Below are positions 24,135 to 37,013 of a stretch of 64,000 nt of DNA, in pieces. Below the pieces are notes generated by a model, which was not told the origin of the DNA, did no database searches, and saw only the letters and a list, made by a program, of their open reading frames with translations. How positions within the stretch are numbered: the stretch's first letter is position 1; each line of letters starts with the position of its first letter. Position numbers and translations under genes: made by a program. The stretch is taken from assembly GCA_033980235.1 (NCBI GenBank), contig CM067067.1, forward strand, positions 1,550,001 to 1,614,000, written 5' to 3'. Origin of the DNA: Diadema setosum. Taxonomy: Eukaryota; Echinodermata; Echinoidea; Diadematoida; Diadematidae.

Positions 24135-25395
24135 AGTTTGAAAAGGACAGAATGTTGTATCAAAGTGCTTTGAGTAACACACAGGAGGTAAAAAGGCCCT
24201 GTATGGGTATTGTAAAGACAAGAAGACATTCAATGCCTCTGGTGGTTCCCCAAATTTGTACTTGAAATGGCTTGTTGTTGGTGCTGTACCAGGCGTGGCT
24301 TGGTACAAGAACAATTGTGATTGAATGAAGCTCACCATAGGCTTCTAACTCAAATAGTATTTCCTGGAGTAAAGTCTACAATGAGCCATAGGTTACCTAT
24401 ACATAGGGGAACAAAGGGCACCTTGTCACTTCTTGTCATACCAGTCTCCTTTTCCACTGACTGTTGCATACATATGCTCTTTGCAGTTGAAAATAGGAAC
24501 CACCCTACCAAGCCTGAGAACACAACAACAACTGTGATGAATCATGTTGAGAGAATAGTTAGAGAAAATACAAATGATTCAATATCAACCATGGTATTCT
24601 AAATATTTGCATCTATAACCACGGGAATGTTGTAGTAAATCCAATTTCCCTGGTATCAATAAATGTACATCTTGAGGTTAATCTTCAACATGATATTTCA
24701 AAATTATAATTGTCTTGTCTTTTGTTAAGCCATTCTCCAATTTATATCATCCTCCTACCTTATCTTTGCGCATTATCTTTTCAAAAATAATAGTACAATG
24801 TATCTTTCTCTTTAGCATTAATTCTTTTACACTGTACCTTGTTTAAAAAAAAAAAAGTGCTGAAGACTGTTCTATGGTATGTTTAAGGAAGAAGTGGCTC
24901 TGAAATAAAGCAAACAAATCCAGCATATGTACAGCTTATAACACCTTCCTTCAATGTACATGTTGTACATATGTACAATGTGTACTACATTGTAGCAAGC
25001 CATTACAGTAGGCAACTGTACATGTACACCATGATGCACAGAAACAGTCACATAGCAGTACTAATTATGCAATGAGTAAACTACCAACACACACTAGACT
25101 CCATTTTAATAGGTAATACATTATATCAGGTGACATCCTGTACTGATCATCCATGGTAAACAAACTACTGTGTACATACACTGGCACCAGATCAACAGAA
25201 ATGTTTCAGAGTATGACAAGGATCGCATGAAGGATATTTTCTATAGTTGATTTTTTTTTTCTTCATTTAGGCTACATGAACTACTGTATGAATCTCAATA
25301 TCTGCTGAAATCAGAGATGGGAAAACTCTTGGAAATTGTATGTTGACACCTGAGCTGGAGATACAATGTACATCTACATCTAAGTGTCAACTAAC

Positions 25396-25430
<35 letters not shown>

Positions 25431-26644
25431 CATACTCTGGTATTCTGCTGGTATTAATGTTTGGAAAAATGTGAAAGATGCCGGCTGTGTAAGGTGGAAT
25501 GATCAACGCATACACTGTATGGTAGCAGTTGTTCTATTACAAAGCATTTAAAGTGTTTACAAGGCATGGTAGATATGTACAGATTCGAACTTCAATGCAC
25601 CTTACTCTGGCCAGCTGTGTATTTTCTCTGACAGCAAGGCAACGCAGTATGCAACACACATCTCAAAAACATATTTTTTCATTATCAATGCACAGTACCA
25701 TGCACAAGGGCATGTACAGTTGACTCGTCAAATCCTAAAATGTTTTGCCTCACAATGCTCCCTGCCTGATTGCACACGTCTGATGTACAATGTACATACC
25801 ACTCTGGTAGTACCGTGTGGCATTGATGGCTTGGTGAATCATTTCCTGGAGTAAACTAAAACTTCATATTTCCTTTTGAATTTAAATACAAAAATTGTGT
25901 ATTAATCAGGTAATTGTATCATTTGCACACAACAAACACTTATTGTTTGATCTCAATGTTCTTCATGTTAGTGAAACAGAATTCAGTGCAATTTGATTAT
26001 ATACATGTACGTAGTCTATCACATTTCTTAATTATGACATACAGGTACTAGTAAATATGCTACAAAAATGCTTATAAACAGAAAGTAAAAAATTATGCAA
26101 TAAAAGGTGCAGTGGCCTCTATGCATGTAATTCTATTACGATATAGTTGGACACCTAACACAGCATAATGGATTGGGCAGAAAAAATGCACGACAGCATT
26201 TTTTTTTTCTCTCTCTCTCTTGGGACTTAGTGCATATTTTGTCACTGATGAAAACTAAAAAAAAGGATCAAGATTGTGAATATTTGATGCGACTCATTTA
26301 TCTCGAAAGGTTACGGCAGGGGAGTCCCTTCACAGCTAACGATGACACCAGCTTCCTGTGTCATCCCGTAGATACGAATTGTAGAGGCATACTCTGTATC
26401 ATCTCATGGCAAGCTGCAACCTGCCTCACATATCGGAGCATAGATCCTACAATACAGTGAAGGAAAGGCCTGGAGATTACTGCGCAGGACGGTTAATAGT
26501 CAGTACAAGTTGGTAGGGGAACTCTTTGTGAAATACAGCAAAGACAAGAGATGGTATATTCAGACCTACACTGTACTGTCACCCAGCACTTAAAACTCCT
26601 GCAAGATGGTATAGAATGCTTGGGCACAGTACCATTTTATGTCC

Positions 26645-26675
<31 letters not shown>

Positions 26676-26744
26676 CAGGACCCTCCGCAATGATATCTTT
26701 AAAAATAGGAAATGAATCCAAATACAAATTCAGGGTATGACACT

Positions 26745-27010
26745 ATTTATAACTCATTGCCTACATCTTACAGAAAACCCCATTCGATTTGCTTCAGTGG
26801 TCAAAGAGAAATGAGGAATTTTGTAGAGGATGTCAAAAATCTCTTCCCTGCAAGTTCTGTCAATTGCATTCACACACAAAAGCATCAAAAGTGCTCAACT
26901 TGGAAGAATCAGACTCATGACATGCTTTGCAACATTCCACATTTCTCTGTGACCGCTCAACCAAAGTGAATGGGGTTTTCTGCAAAATAGAGCTAAGATG
27001 TTATATTCTA
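26745..27010. mobile_element. Fold-back MITE
   Basis: CAGAAAACCCCATTC and AGAGAAATGAGGAAT on the left are mirrored by GAATGGGGTTTTCTG and ATTCCACATTTCTCT on the right. Arms are roughly 100 bp around a short centre. The outer limits are approximate. No ORF. Confidence 0.55.
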
Positions 27011-27339
27011 AGACCCTGAAGTAGCATTTAGACAGTTTGATCATATTGGGTGTTATCAATTCCAAAATTTGATTGTAATTTTTTTTGGGACATACAATGT
27101 ACAATGCATACTGTACCACCACATATTGTACAGGGGCATTGGCTGGCTGGGTTGAATCTACTCCACAGGTACCTATACTGTGTTATGATACAGAGATGCC
27201 ATATGTTCTGCAAAACTAATTCTTCATGAATCAGGATTTCCCAGCAATTTCACGAGTGATAAAATTCGCAATTGTGAAGTACAGTAATGATCAGAAAAAT
27301 GTATGCCTGCACATCCCATTGATATCTAGATCAGGGCTA

Positions 27340-27425
27340 AAAATTTTGTGTGTTTTTACATTTGCGAATAGCAGCCGACTTGTGAAATTCACAAAAAATA
27401 AAAACCTCACAAAATATTTGGCATA
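27340..27425. repeat. Dispersed repeat (copy 1)
   Basis: Inverted relative of 46553-46660: TTTACATTTGCGAATAGC and AAAACCTCACAAAATATTTGG match the reverse complement of that region. Class unknown. Confidence 0.5.
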
Positions 27426-27997
27426 ATATTATACGGAACACAAAATACAAAGTTGTTTGAGTGTGACTGAAGGAATATTTAAGTTGTACTCCCACAATTA
27501 AGACAGTTAGCTAACTTCCTGACATTTGCTACTATGAATTTATAAATAAGAACGAGGTTCCTTAACACAAGACTGTCAAAAATGGGTCAGTGGTCAGCTG
27601 TGTAATGTGGTCAGTGGCCACCCTCCTTGCCTCCCTTATTGGTCAGTACAGAACTACACGGATTGTAACTGACAGTGCAGCTTCTGGGTAACTTGCTACA
27701 TGTGTGAGGATAATTCCTAAGCCATGATATGAATATCTAATTAATGCATATATCAATAAAATCTTACGGGTGTAAATGTCCCTAACATCAACTTCTGTAT
27801 CGGTCATAATTAAGGGATATAAAGCATCTAGCAAGTTTTCTTCACTTTGCAATCAAGATATGGTATTCACAGGTCTAATGACAATACTCTAATTTTGTAC
27901 CATTATTATACAACACAGAGGAGGTCCTATGACAAACTTAAGACAGCTCTCTTATGAAACAAGATTCATTGCCAATCAAAATTAAAAACTGACTTTA

Positions 27998-28119
27998 CAG
28001 GAGTGGATCCAGGAATTCCGCAAAGGGGGTACACGCCTCTTTTTTCTTTTTATTTCTTTTGTTTTAACCAAAAAAAAAAAAAGCACGGCTTGGGGTGCTC
28101 CCCTCTGGATCCGCCACTG
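27998..28119. mobile_element. CAG-ended DNA element, 122 bp
   Basis: CAGGAGTGGATCCAGG at the left and CCTCTGGATCCGCCACTG at the right are inverted. CTTTA flanks both sides (27993-27997 and 28120-28124). The interior is poly-pyrimidine then poly-A. Ends of CAGTGGCGGATCCAG type are common in animal non-autonomous DNA transposons. Confidence 0.65.
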
Positions 28120-28669
28120 CTTTATACAACGTAACTACAATCAAGTGACAACTTTAACACTTGACTGTATTTCATAGTTAAAATATTTGAAACAGCGATG
28201 CATTGCTACAATGAGCGAAGGCGTTTACTATTCAAATTACACTTGTACATGTAGCTTGACGCATCTCTTTGCAGCCTTCACTGGTACATGTACGGATCTA
28301 GGGTGCATCCCTAGCATCACTGTCTGAGGTGCTGAGGTAGAGTTACAGCAGTAGGTGATTTGTGACTCACCTTCCTCCATTGCCATGGCAACACCTCAAA
28401 CATGAGTCTCCCTGAACGGTCCTGCTTACTCCTTTCTTTCTCATTCATTGAACTACAATTCGGTCTGATATAGATCGTTTTACATTTCACACAGGACAAC
28501 CCAGGTTAATGAGATTGGAATGGAGATGGGATTAGGGACTTGAATTGGAATTGGATTTGGCTCAGGTGTACATACGTGTACATGTACATGTGTACATGGT
28601 AGGGGAATAGCATAGTATGATTCTGCCGTACTGGTCAGACAAAATGGCAAGTACAGGCAATTGACCTAG

Positions 28670-28838
28670 GGGGTGTTTCATCAATCTAGTCAGCGCTGAC
28701 AAGTTGTCAGTCTCTGACAATTTCAGCAAAATCCTTGGTTTTGATTGGCTGAGATGTTCTGGTCACTGACTGTTACCATGGTGATTGTCAGAGAATGACA
28801 ACTTGTCAGCGCTGACAACTTTCATGAAACGGTACCCT
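28670..28838. mobile_element. Fold-back MITE with GTCAGCGCTGAC arms
   Basis: GGGTGTTTCATCAA then GTCAGCGCTGACAAGTTGTC on the left is mirrored by GACAACTTGTCAGCGCTGAC then TTTCATGAAACGGTACCC on the right. Arms are about 50 bp. GTTTCATGAA-type ends also occur in the MITE at 3866-4092. Confidence 0.7.
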
Positions 28839-30551
28839 GGACAACACTGCAATTCAGTGAACATTTGTACAGTTATTCTCCAAGTTAGCAAAAAAAAAAT
28901 GTATTTCAAGAGAAGCTAACTACAGTATGTTGTAATAAATACTGTACTTCATTTTGTAGAAGCTATATGGGATAGTCATTTTACTGTTAGAGAATTGTAC
29001 AAATAAGTCGCGGGAAACATGCACATCTACAATGTGCATTGTAAATATTTGTACACAAACAGAAACAGACAGACACACACATACATGTACATGTAAGCAT
29101 GAAAAGCAAAGATATGACTGAAGAAACATCTGTAGTCTCTATCTCTTTCTTTTATGTCATTAAAATAATCCTATATTTAAAATTAAAAAAAAAAACACAT
29201 ACATTTTCTTGAATGGAAAGAACAATGCATTGCTAATTTCTGGTCACTGATGATGCAAGAATATGAATTTACATATAGCTCACCAACAAAACATCTCTGG
29301 ATCCCAGAGATGTAATGTTTATAGCAAGGTGGCACATAACTTGTATGTATGTACATGTTATTATGCAAAGTGTGCTTGCATGCTACACTACTTTGATACA
29401 ATAAATGTTGTTTGTAGATGGTATTGACAGCAACAATTACCGAAAAATTGTCACATATAGATGCAATCATTTGCCATGATTTAAACTTTAATAGAACAGT
29501 AGAAAATTATTATTTTCTTATTCCATCAAAGTTTGTATAATGCACACACAGTAATGAAAAGTACAATGTACATAATGTACAGTATTCACTTATACAGCAG
29601 ATGCTAACTCAATAGAATAAAAAAGGAGGTCTAACGGCTGTACTGTACACAGCCGTTTTCCCCAAGTTTGACACGAGAAATAAACAAAGGCTTTGCCCTT
29701 GATCAAAATTGGTTTCAGAGATATTCAACAATAAATCACATGGTACACTGAACACACACAGCAAACATCATGGAAACAGTAGGCAGACCACATATTTCAG
29801 TGTTGGCGAGTTCCATTTGCAATCTTTCCAATATCCTGTGACATCCTGCACAAAACAAAGCACCCTACGCATATTGATGACCTCACATTACGCGTCATTG
29901 CATGTCACAATGTTTTTTTCACTTCCTGATTGCAGTACTGATCATTCCAAATGTAATTCAATTCTTGATTGTAAATGTCCTTTGATTTCATCCAAACAAC
30001 CAGATAGAATGATCCTGCAATTAAATACAATAAACCACGAGATATGAAACTCGTCACTGAAGACGAGTTGGTGATACGCTGGGTTGATATTAGATACCGA
30101 TCATCCGTGGTCGACAACGAAATGAATGTGAATATGAAACGTTATCTGAAAAGAGTTATATAATAAAAAACAAAAGTGTCCATTTCTCGCAACTGGGGAA
30201 AAATGCTTCCTGCAGACATAACGAGTCAAATCGGCTGATTTTGATACCTTGCCTTTAATCACAATTTTCAGTGTGATGACGTCATCAAATTACAAAACAC
30301 TGACATGGACTGGAAAGACAATTGTTCAAAGTACGACATATTCATCGTACGTCGTCATTATATACTATGATCAGTTTGACAAACCCAGCCTGCAAAATTT
30401 GGCAGTATAGTCGAAGCAATGTGGTCTCCAACACAAAACAAAGGGATATTGTGTGTGTGTGTGCGTATAGGTGCATTAACATGCGAACGTGATTTCTACA
30501 TGGACGAATTTGTAATACTCCAAAAAAAAAGATATAAGAATTTTGTTAAGT

Positions 30552-30638
30552 GCTCTCATGGGGTTCGAACCCGCATGTGTGCAACCTCACGTCTCTGAGA
30601 CGTCGCCTTTAACCTCTCGGCCATACGTCTCGACGAGA
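30552..30638 (-). repeat. tRNA-like module of copy B
   Basis: Counterpart of 17977-18058, with B-box GGGTTCGAACCC and A-box CCGAGAGGTTAAAGGCG on the minus strand. Degenerate. Confidence 0.6.
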
Positions 30639-32845
30639 AAATATTAGGAAGGTAAGCTTATATGTGAAATATGAATCAGGAATCGTTTCGTCCACATTCC
30701 ATTCTCATTTTCAGTTATAAGCTGCAAAATTGTCAACCTGATGAGGAGATTTGAAAAAATACAAGAGACCCACGGGTCTAGCGCTCACCTGAGTATCGCA
30801 AGTTCACCTTTCACGCAGTCACTAATCTAAATTATTCACAGCTCTACTAAAATTTGACCAGGCATTCTCAAGTAGAAGATGAAAATGTACAATAAAAAAA
30901 AAAGGGCCCAATTTTTTTAAGATTCCTTAATTTGGGGGGATTGGGGCCCCCCGGGGCCTTCTGGGTGGGGTATGGTGCCCATTCTGATAAATTGAGATCC
31001 TGACCCCCTAGGGATGCTACCTGCCAAGTTTGATGAAAATCCACCATGAGGTTTTCAGGAAGAAGATGAAAATGTACAATTCAGGCCCCCATTTGGACCT
31101 TCCCAACCCCCCCCCCCCCCCCCAGAGGGGCACCCCTGGATTTGCTATGAACAAACCTGAAACTAGAGTCATTAATGTACTCACTCATAGTATTATCTTA
31201 GCTCTATAACTTCTGATTCTAGAGAAGATTTTTAAAGATTTCTTCATTTCGGGGGGTTTGGGGCCCCCTGGGGGCCCCCTGGGTGGGGCATGGTGCCCAT
31301 TTTAACAAATTGAGATCCTAACCCCCTAGGGATGCTACCAGAGATGCCAACCTTTGGAAGCACAAATCCGGACTCAGCAGCTCCAAAATCCGTATTTTTC
31401 CACCAGAATCCGTAATATCCCCATCTCCCCCTTTTTGCTATTTTGAATTAAACTCGTCGACTTATGAGGCCTACAGGCTCTAAACAAAACATTACGACAC
31501 ATGACGAAGTATCGAGCTGGACACCAGCACGATAAAGAATCCAAACTACGCAATTCGTTCAGCGTTGATTGCTTGCTTTCTCGCAATGCATACGTACATG
31601 TGTACAAGTGCATGTATGTACCTCCAGAAACTTGCTGGGCTGGTTATGGAAGCTTCCACTATCTAGCAGGGGAGGGGGAACGCTTTCATCTTCTCCAGAA
31701 AGCTTCTGTGTGAGCGAATGCAAAACTCTCTTCGGTGTTTCCGACTATTGTTTACTATAAAACATAATCATGCGTTGTTTTCAGGCTTTTTCATTTTACT
31801 GGATTTTAAACATCAGTATTTTCCGAAGTATTCCAATTTCTTTTACCCTAACTGGAATCGGAAACTCTGCTATAACGATGATCGCAAAAATGCCGCGCTG
31901 TGTGTGGTTGCGCCAATGTGCAAACACGTGGTATCACTTTCAAGTTTAAAGGAAAGACCCATATGTGCTCCTGCCTAAGAGGTTACTGCAAGTTCGATGG
32001 ATCGAATGCGCCATAGCTGAGCTGAATGGCTTGTTTACGGTAAACATGGAGTTTACATTCGATACGAAAAAGTCATTACGTCTTTCACGAGGAAAAACAT
32101 ACAAAACAAACAAAAACACCTACGAACGAATGTTGATAGCCAAAACTTCGAAAAGTAATAAGCAGTTATGATGAGCGTGAACTGAAATTAATTGTCATGA
32201 TTTTACTATCTAACCAGGTGATGACTCAATCTCATTGGACCTAATCGTAGTGAATTTGTCTGGGCATACGAGACCTTTTAAGTATTTCTGTGGTTGCATT
32301 TTCAATTGACTGATTAATCGATCCTTTTTTATTGTTCAGGGAACATTAAGATATTCGATTAAGTACACTATATTCGACTGTTTGATGTTTCCTACTATGC
32401 GCCAAAAGAAAGGCTGTAGAATCACGATATCTTTGCAATGATTCCTTTACTTTAACTAATGAGCTGGTTCTTCGATCGATATTTCCAGGATATTTACACG
32501 CTGTTTATTCCAGTGCGCGCATTCTTTCGTCTGGCACGCACTTGGGTGTGGCACCTGCTTTTGTGGAAATTTCCACAAGGGAGAGGGGTGGGGTGTCAAG
32601 TTTCTTCGAGCCGAAGAGACTGCATGTAAAACAATCTCTTCGCTCTAATTTATTGTAATTCGTGCTTTCCCCTTATTCTTTGCTGATATTGAACATTTAG
32701 ATTTAACTTTACAAGGTTGGTAGATCGTGGATCTTTTTGTTGTGAGGTGTATGTAATTTCTTTTTTTATCATTCTTTGGAGGGTAAAGAAGAGTAAGAGG
32801 GAAAGAAGAATAAGAGGGAAAGTGAAATAAAACGAACGGCACATA

Positions 32846-32938
32846 CGCTCAGCATTCACAGTAAGACGTCTTTTTGTACCAGCATAGTTTTCATCATCAC
32901 TATCAGACATCACTCGGTTCATTTTAGCCTTTTCCTAT
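32846..32938 (-). CDS. Possible captured small exon inside the TIR element
   Basis: On the minus strand an acceptor-like TTAATAG precedes GAAAAGGCTAAAATG, a good start context (A at -3). The frame reads MNRVMSDSDDENYAG then TKRRLTVNAE, and reaches GAGC|GTATGT, a possible donor. The peptide is short, acidic then basic, and not recognised. It fits a first coding exon of a gene fragment picked up by the transposon, but chance is possible. Confidence 0.25.
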
Positions 32939-33559
32939 TAACATTAAGAAACACGCATAGTCCCTCGAGATAAACACCGAGGAAAATAAATAAGAATAAC
33001 AAATACAAAGTATCAACACCTCCCAACAACACAAATATTTAGAAAAGACAACACACGTCGCTTCGATTCGAAAAAGTATTGCAGGAAAGCGGAGAAATCG
33101 CCGTTACGAAAATAACAGTGCGAGACACTTTGAAAGAATTACGTTTAAATATTCAAAAGCATAAAGGGAACGGATAAAGTGATATAAAATGGAAGAAATC
33201 GTACCAAACGAGGTGTGAGAAACAACAGAAATAGAACGATAAGTTTTGTAGTAAGATTAGGCCCTAGCAAAAGTTTGCAGCACCGAAAGCTACACGAAAA
33301 TTAAATCTAATACACATTGGAAATTCGGTATTACGACGAGATCCTCGAGATCGTCAATAAACGATACAAAATAAGGGAAATTAATTCATTTTGACCTGAA
33401 AATAGTTAGTTATAAGTATTCTGTTATATGAGATCTCCTTTTATAGGCCTAGAAATACATCGAGTTTCCACGATATTCGGGAAAGAAAGTTCGAACGCTT
33501 TTCACCTGCACATACTGCTGTGCACATCATCAATAGACAATACACGAACAGAAACTCAC

Positions 33560-34140
33560 CTCTTCCTTGCAGAAAAATGATGCAATAACGTTACAAAAAA
33601 CACACACAACACTCTAAAATCATTTCGTACTTGGGAGGCAAGGGAAAAACGGAAGAAGTAGAGAAAAAGAAGCAGACATTGCACAACGAAGCGCTTCTAC
33701 CCCGACTCAAAACGAAATAGGGTACTGTCTAAAGTGGCAGCTGGCTACAGTGTGTAGCTCAGCTACCATACTCACGCTCCCCAGCCGGCCGGCCACACAT
33801 GGGGATACCACGGCGATCCATGTAAACATCCAGGGTCCGTAGGCGACAGGGATTCACGCGCGCGAAGTTCCGTTCGGTGTACACAGTACGCAAGCAGCGA
33901 ATTGCGTGTGCGCACACTTTTCTATAATGGAAGCTACGAACACACACACGTCGAGTACACAGACACAGACACACACAAATGCGGGCAACCAGGCAACGCG
34001 GGCCGGCTGGAGAATGAAACATGTACAGTGTGTAGTCTGCTAGTATCGTCAGGGCTCGCTGCGCCGGGGCCGCTCGCGCTTCCGGCCCGGGGGCGCGCCG
34101 GGGAGAGACGGGGAAGCCTACCGCATGGATGTAGCGCTTG
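33560..34140 (-). promoter_or_regulatory. CpG-rich promoter-like block with splice donor
   Basis: About 33770-34140 is far richer in G+C and CpG than the rest of the window (for example GGCCGGCCGGCC and GGGCGCGCCGGGG). Downstream on the minus strand GGAAGAG|GTGAGT at 33560/33559 is a near-consensus donor. This resembles a CpG-island promoter plus untranslated first exon carried within the transposon. Confidence 0.4.
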
Positions 34141-36606
34141 CTGCATAGGCGATAGGGCATTATCGAAATTTCCAAAAACCGTAATTTTTAGGCGACATTC
34201 CGTACTCCCGTAATCGTGATCATTTCCCGTAACAATTACGGGAAATCCGTAATAGTTGGCATCTCTGTGCTACCTGCCAAGTTTGGTGAAAATGGGTCAT
34301 GGGGTTCTCAAGAAGAAGATGAAAATGTACAATTTAGGCCCCATTAGGACCACTCCCCACCCCCCCCTCCCCTGGGTCCCAAGGGGGGCACCCCTGATTC
34401 TGCCATGAACAAACTTGAAACTACAGTCATCAATGTATTAACTCATAGTATTAACTTAGCTCTATCACTTCTGGTTCTAGAGAAGAAGATTTTTACAGAT
34501 TCCTTAATTTTGGGGGGTTTGGGCCCCCCTGGGGGCCCCCTGGGTGGGACATGGTGCCCATTTTAACAAATTGAGTTCCTAACCCCCTAGGGATGCTACC
34601 TGCCAAGTTTGATGGAAATCGGTCGTGGGGTTTTCAAGAAGAAGATGAAAATGTAAAAAGTTTACGCACGACGGACGACGCACGACGCACGACGCACGAC
34701 GCACGACGCACGACGGACGCCAGACGAAGGGCGATCGCAATAGCTCACTTGAGCCTTTGGCTCAGGTGAGCTAAAAATGCATGATTACTGCAGCTTATTG
34801 TCTCAGCTACAGCATACTTAAGTTTCAGAGGAAATGGAGCAAAATCAGCTGAGATAAAGGTGCTTAAACGTTGTCAAGTCAATGCATGGTTTAAAAAAAA
34901 AATCACCTCCCATAAACATACATTGTAACACGTAAACTTGTCTGATTTTGAGTCTTTACCTTAAATCACAATTTAAAGTACGATGACGTCCTCAAATTTC
35001 AAAACCATAACATGGACTTAAAAGAGAAATATTTAAAGTACAACATATCTAAATTTGGGATAATATTGAGCTTAAACAACAGAGATACGAGAAAATGAAT
35101 GTCAGAAACAGTAACTCAAAAAATTTAATTCCATTTTTTTGATTTAAGATGACGATATGATGACATCATTGAGTTTTCCTGGCAATATTGATACTTGAAA
35201 TATCATTTACAATTCATATGCTTTTGTAATATGCAATAAAAACATAGGGTTAACGGATGATTTAAAGAGCTACAAAAAATTGTATGGCAAAATAAACAAA
35301 GACATGTTTTTTCACTATATTTGCAGAAAGACGCGAGCGCGGATTTTTCACTTTGACGCCAGTGCATTCCTTTTGTTATAGATCAAAACCGATCGGACAT
35401 CAATGGATATTGTTACTTCATGTATCAGGAATCCAAATCAGTTGAAAAAAATGCATTCTCATGTTGCTTGAACACGAAAATGCGCGGCCGGACGCGTACG
35501 CGTGAAAATGTTTGAAACGCTTAAAATTGTCTGAAACTTCAAGATTTCCCATTGGGAAGTCTTTTTGAGCCTTTTAAATTTTTGACGCGCACGTAATGAT
35601 GACCTGGGTAATTAGCATCAAAAAGTAAGATCAAGCGTGATGTGAACTTTATGTCCAATGAAAATGATACAGAAATGACATTTAGTTATGAAGTTATGTT
35701 CGATCATGTGACATGGTCCGAAAATCACAAAATGGCGCCTTGATGACGTCAGAGATATGTTCTTGTCATGAAAAGCTTATTGTGGCTAGATATTGTCGTG
35801 AGATATGAGATATGTTGACTGAAAATTTCATGTTATTCCGCTATGTCATTGTTGAGATATTCACGACACAAAATTGTCCAGAAAGAAAGAAGAATAAAAA
35901 AAGAATAAAGAGAGATTTTGACAATCACAATAGGTGGTACGCTGATAGCGTATCACCTAATAAATCACATATAAACATGTGCTTGCTAGGGACCTTATTC
36001 CCCACTGTCAGTATGTTGTATACAGCTGACACTTTGAATAACATTTTATCATAATTATTATGGTAATCAAGTACGGTACAATTGTAAGTGCTATTAATTG
36101 ACTCATGGTACACATAACATTGTAAATTGTGTACAAAATATGTTAATTTTTTTTTCTGGCAGTCACAAGATCATTATAAAACTTATTCTTATATTGACAG
36201 TTAATGGAGTGGGCAAATTTTCTTCTAGAAATATATAATAAAGCTCAATACCTTTTGTACAGCAAACAAGCCAAGAGCCTGATATCAATCCACTAGGCCT
36301 GGATGCATGCTGTATACTATGTAGCATAGTTCAGGAACATACATAGGACAAAAGCTAACATCCTTTACTCAGTAATTGACCTTTTAGAGGGGAAGTACAG
36401 TGCACTTCTGGCTTGAAAAACCACACCATGGATGATCTCATGGTTCAAATTTTAACTATAATTTCTTGTTTTCTATTCGGCTGTTGACTGCTCTCTGTCA
36501 AATGACTCTTCATCGATTCACATTTGCGATGCAGTTTACACTGTACGTCTGCTTTGCAATTATAATTTTTAAAATTGTGTGTATTCAGCAAAAAAGTGAT
36601 GAAGGC

Positions 36607-36755
36607 TTAAAGGGACTGTACAGTTCTGGTTGAGGTGAGGATTCAAATTTATAACATTCCTACTGTAGGTGAGATAATGAGGAACCTCTCATGAAATATG
36701 AAAGAGTACGTAATTTTAAAAAGGATTCAACGTTTATTTGATGAAAATTGTTTTT
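36607..36755. mobile_element. Truncated palindromic MITE (copy 3)
   Basis: TTAAAGGGACTGTACAGT and the left-arm blocks GTGAGATAATGA and GATGAAAATTG match the MITEs at 8315 and 9572. The right arm is missing. Confidence 0.65.
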
Positions 36756-37013
36756 ACTGTATACCATTTCCTAAATCCAAATACACTAGTCTGGAGAAAA
36801 TATTCCTTTTAATAATCATAAGTGATATTTATTGCTTCAATCACCAATAACTGCACTTGGTGGATAGAAGAAGTCCGATGAATAAAATTCTAATCAATGC
36901 TTAATCATCATCAATTCAATCCCCCCCCCCCCACAAATGTTATATCAGACAACATATAATTTCCAAAGGATTCATTCAGGGTTCTAAGAAATACTTAGAC
37001 ACACATACTGTAC

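Larger units (their letters stand above)
31339..34267. mobile_element. TIR DNA element with promoter-like cargo, 2.9 kb
   Basis: Perfect 13-bp inverted ends CAGAGATGCCAAC and GTTGGCATCTCTG are flanked by TGCTAC on both sides (31333-31338 and 34268-34273), a 6-bp duplication. CCGTAA-type motifs cluster near both ends as subterminal repeats. No transposase is visible, so it is non-autonomous. The interior differs from all surrounding sequence. It has a strongly CpG-rich block (about 33770-34140), a good splice donor and a small Met-initiated frame, all on the minus strand, which is also the sense of the host gene. The CAG end suggests a hAT-related superfamily, but a 6-bp duplication is unusual for hAT. 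Confidence 0.7.
30764..34775 (+). mobile_element. Hairpin-ended element with tandem repeats, family 2
   Basis: The left end begins with the palindrome AGACCC-AC-GGGTCT and then AGCGCTCACCTGAG. The right end is the hairpin AGCTCACTTGAGCC-TTT-GGCTCAGGTGAGCT followed by AAAAA. The body is built of about three tandem units of roughly 300-340 bp. Each contains GAAGATGAAAATGTA, runs of G and C, GGTGCCCATT and CCCCTAGGGATGCTACC. A (CGCACGA)n tract precedes the right end (34668-34725). The second unit is split by the TIR element at 31339-34267, with the unit resuming at TGCTACCTGCC. No protein of its own. Confidence 0.7.
30039..35967 (+). mobile_element. Hairpin-ended element, family 1 copy B, with nested insertion
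   Basis: Second copy of the 17301-19424 element. The left hairpin is AACTCGTC-ACTGAA-GACGAGTT and the right hairpin is at 35932-35958 with one change (GGTGGTAC). A 4-kb foreign block at 30764-34775 splits it. Without that block the copy is about 1.9 kb. Sequence flanking the break (GATTTGAAAAAATACAA and AAAATGCATGATTACTGC) lines up with the uninterrupted 18174-18205 of copy A. CG-rich tracts of copy A are partly eroded here. Confidence 0.72.

Noticed and set aside
28317..28499. Possible first exon ending GGAGGAAG|GTGAGT with an ATG in good context (minus strand)
   Set aside because: The ATG context CCATGGCAAC is also a common repeat motif here, and only a few codons precede the donor. There is no family signal.
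33759..34175. 138-codon Arg-rich frame in the CpG-rich block
   Set aside because: Long frames arise easily in GC-rich DNA. Both strands are open here and no domain is visible.
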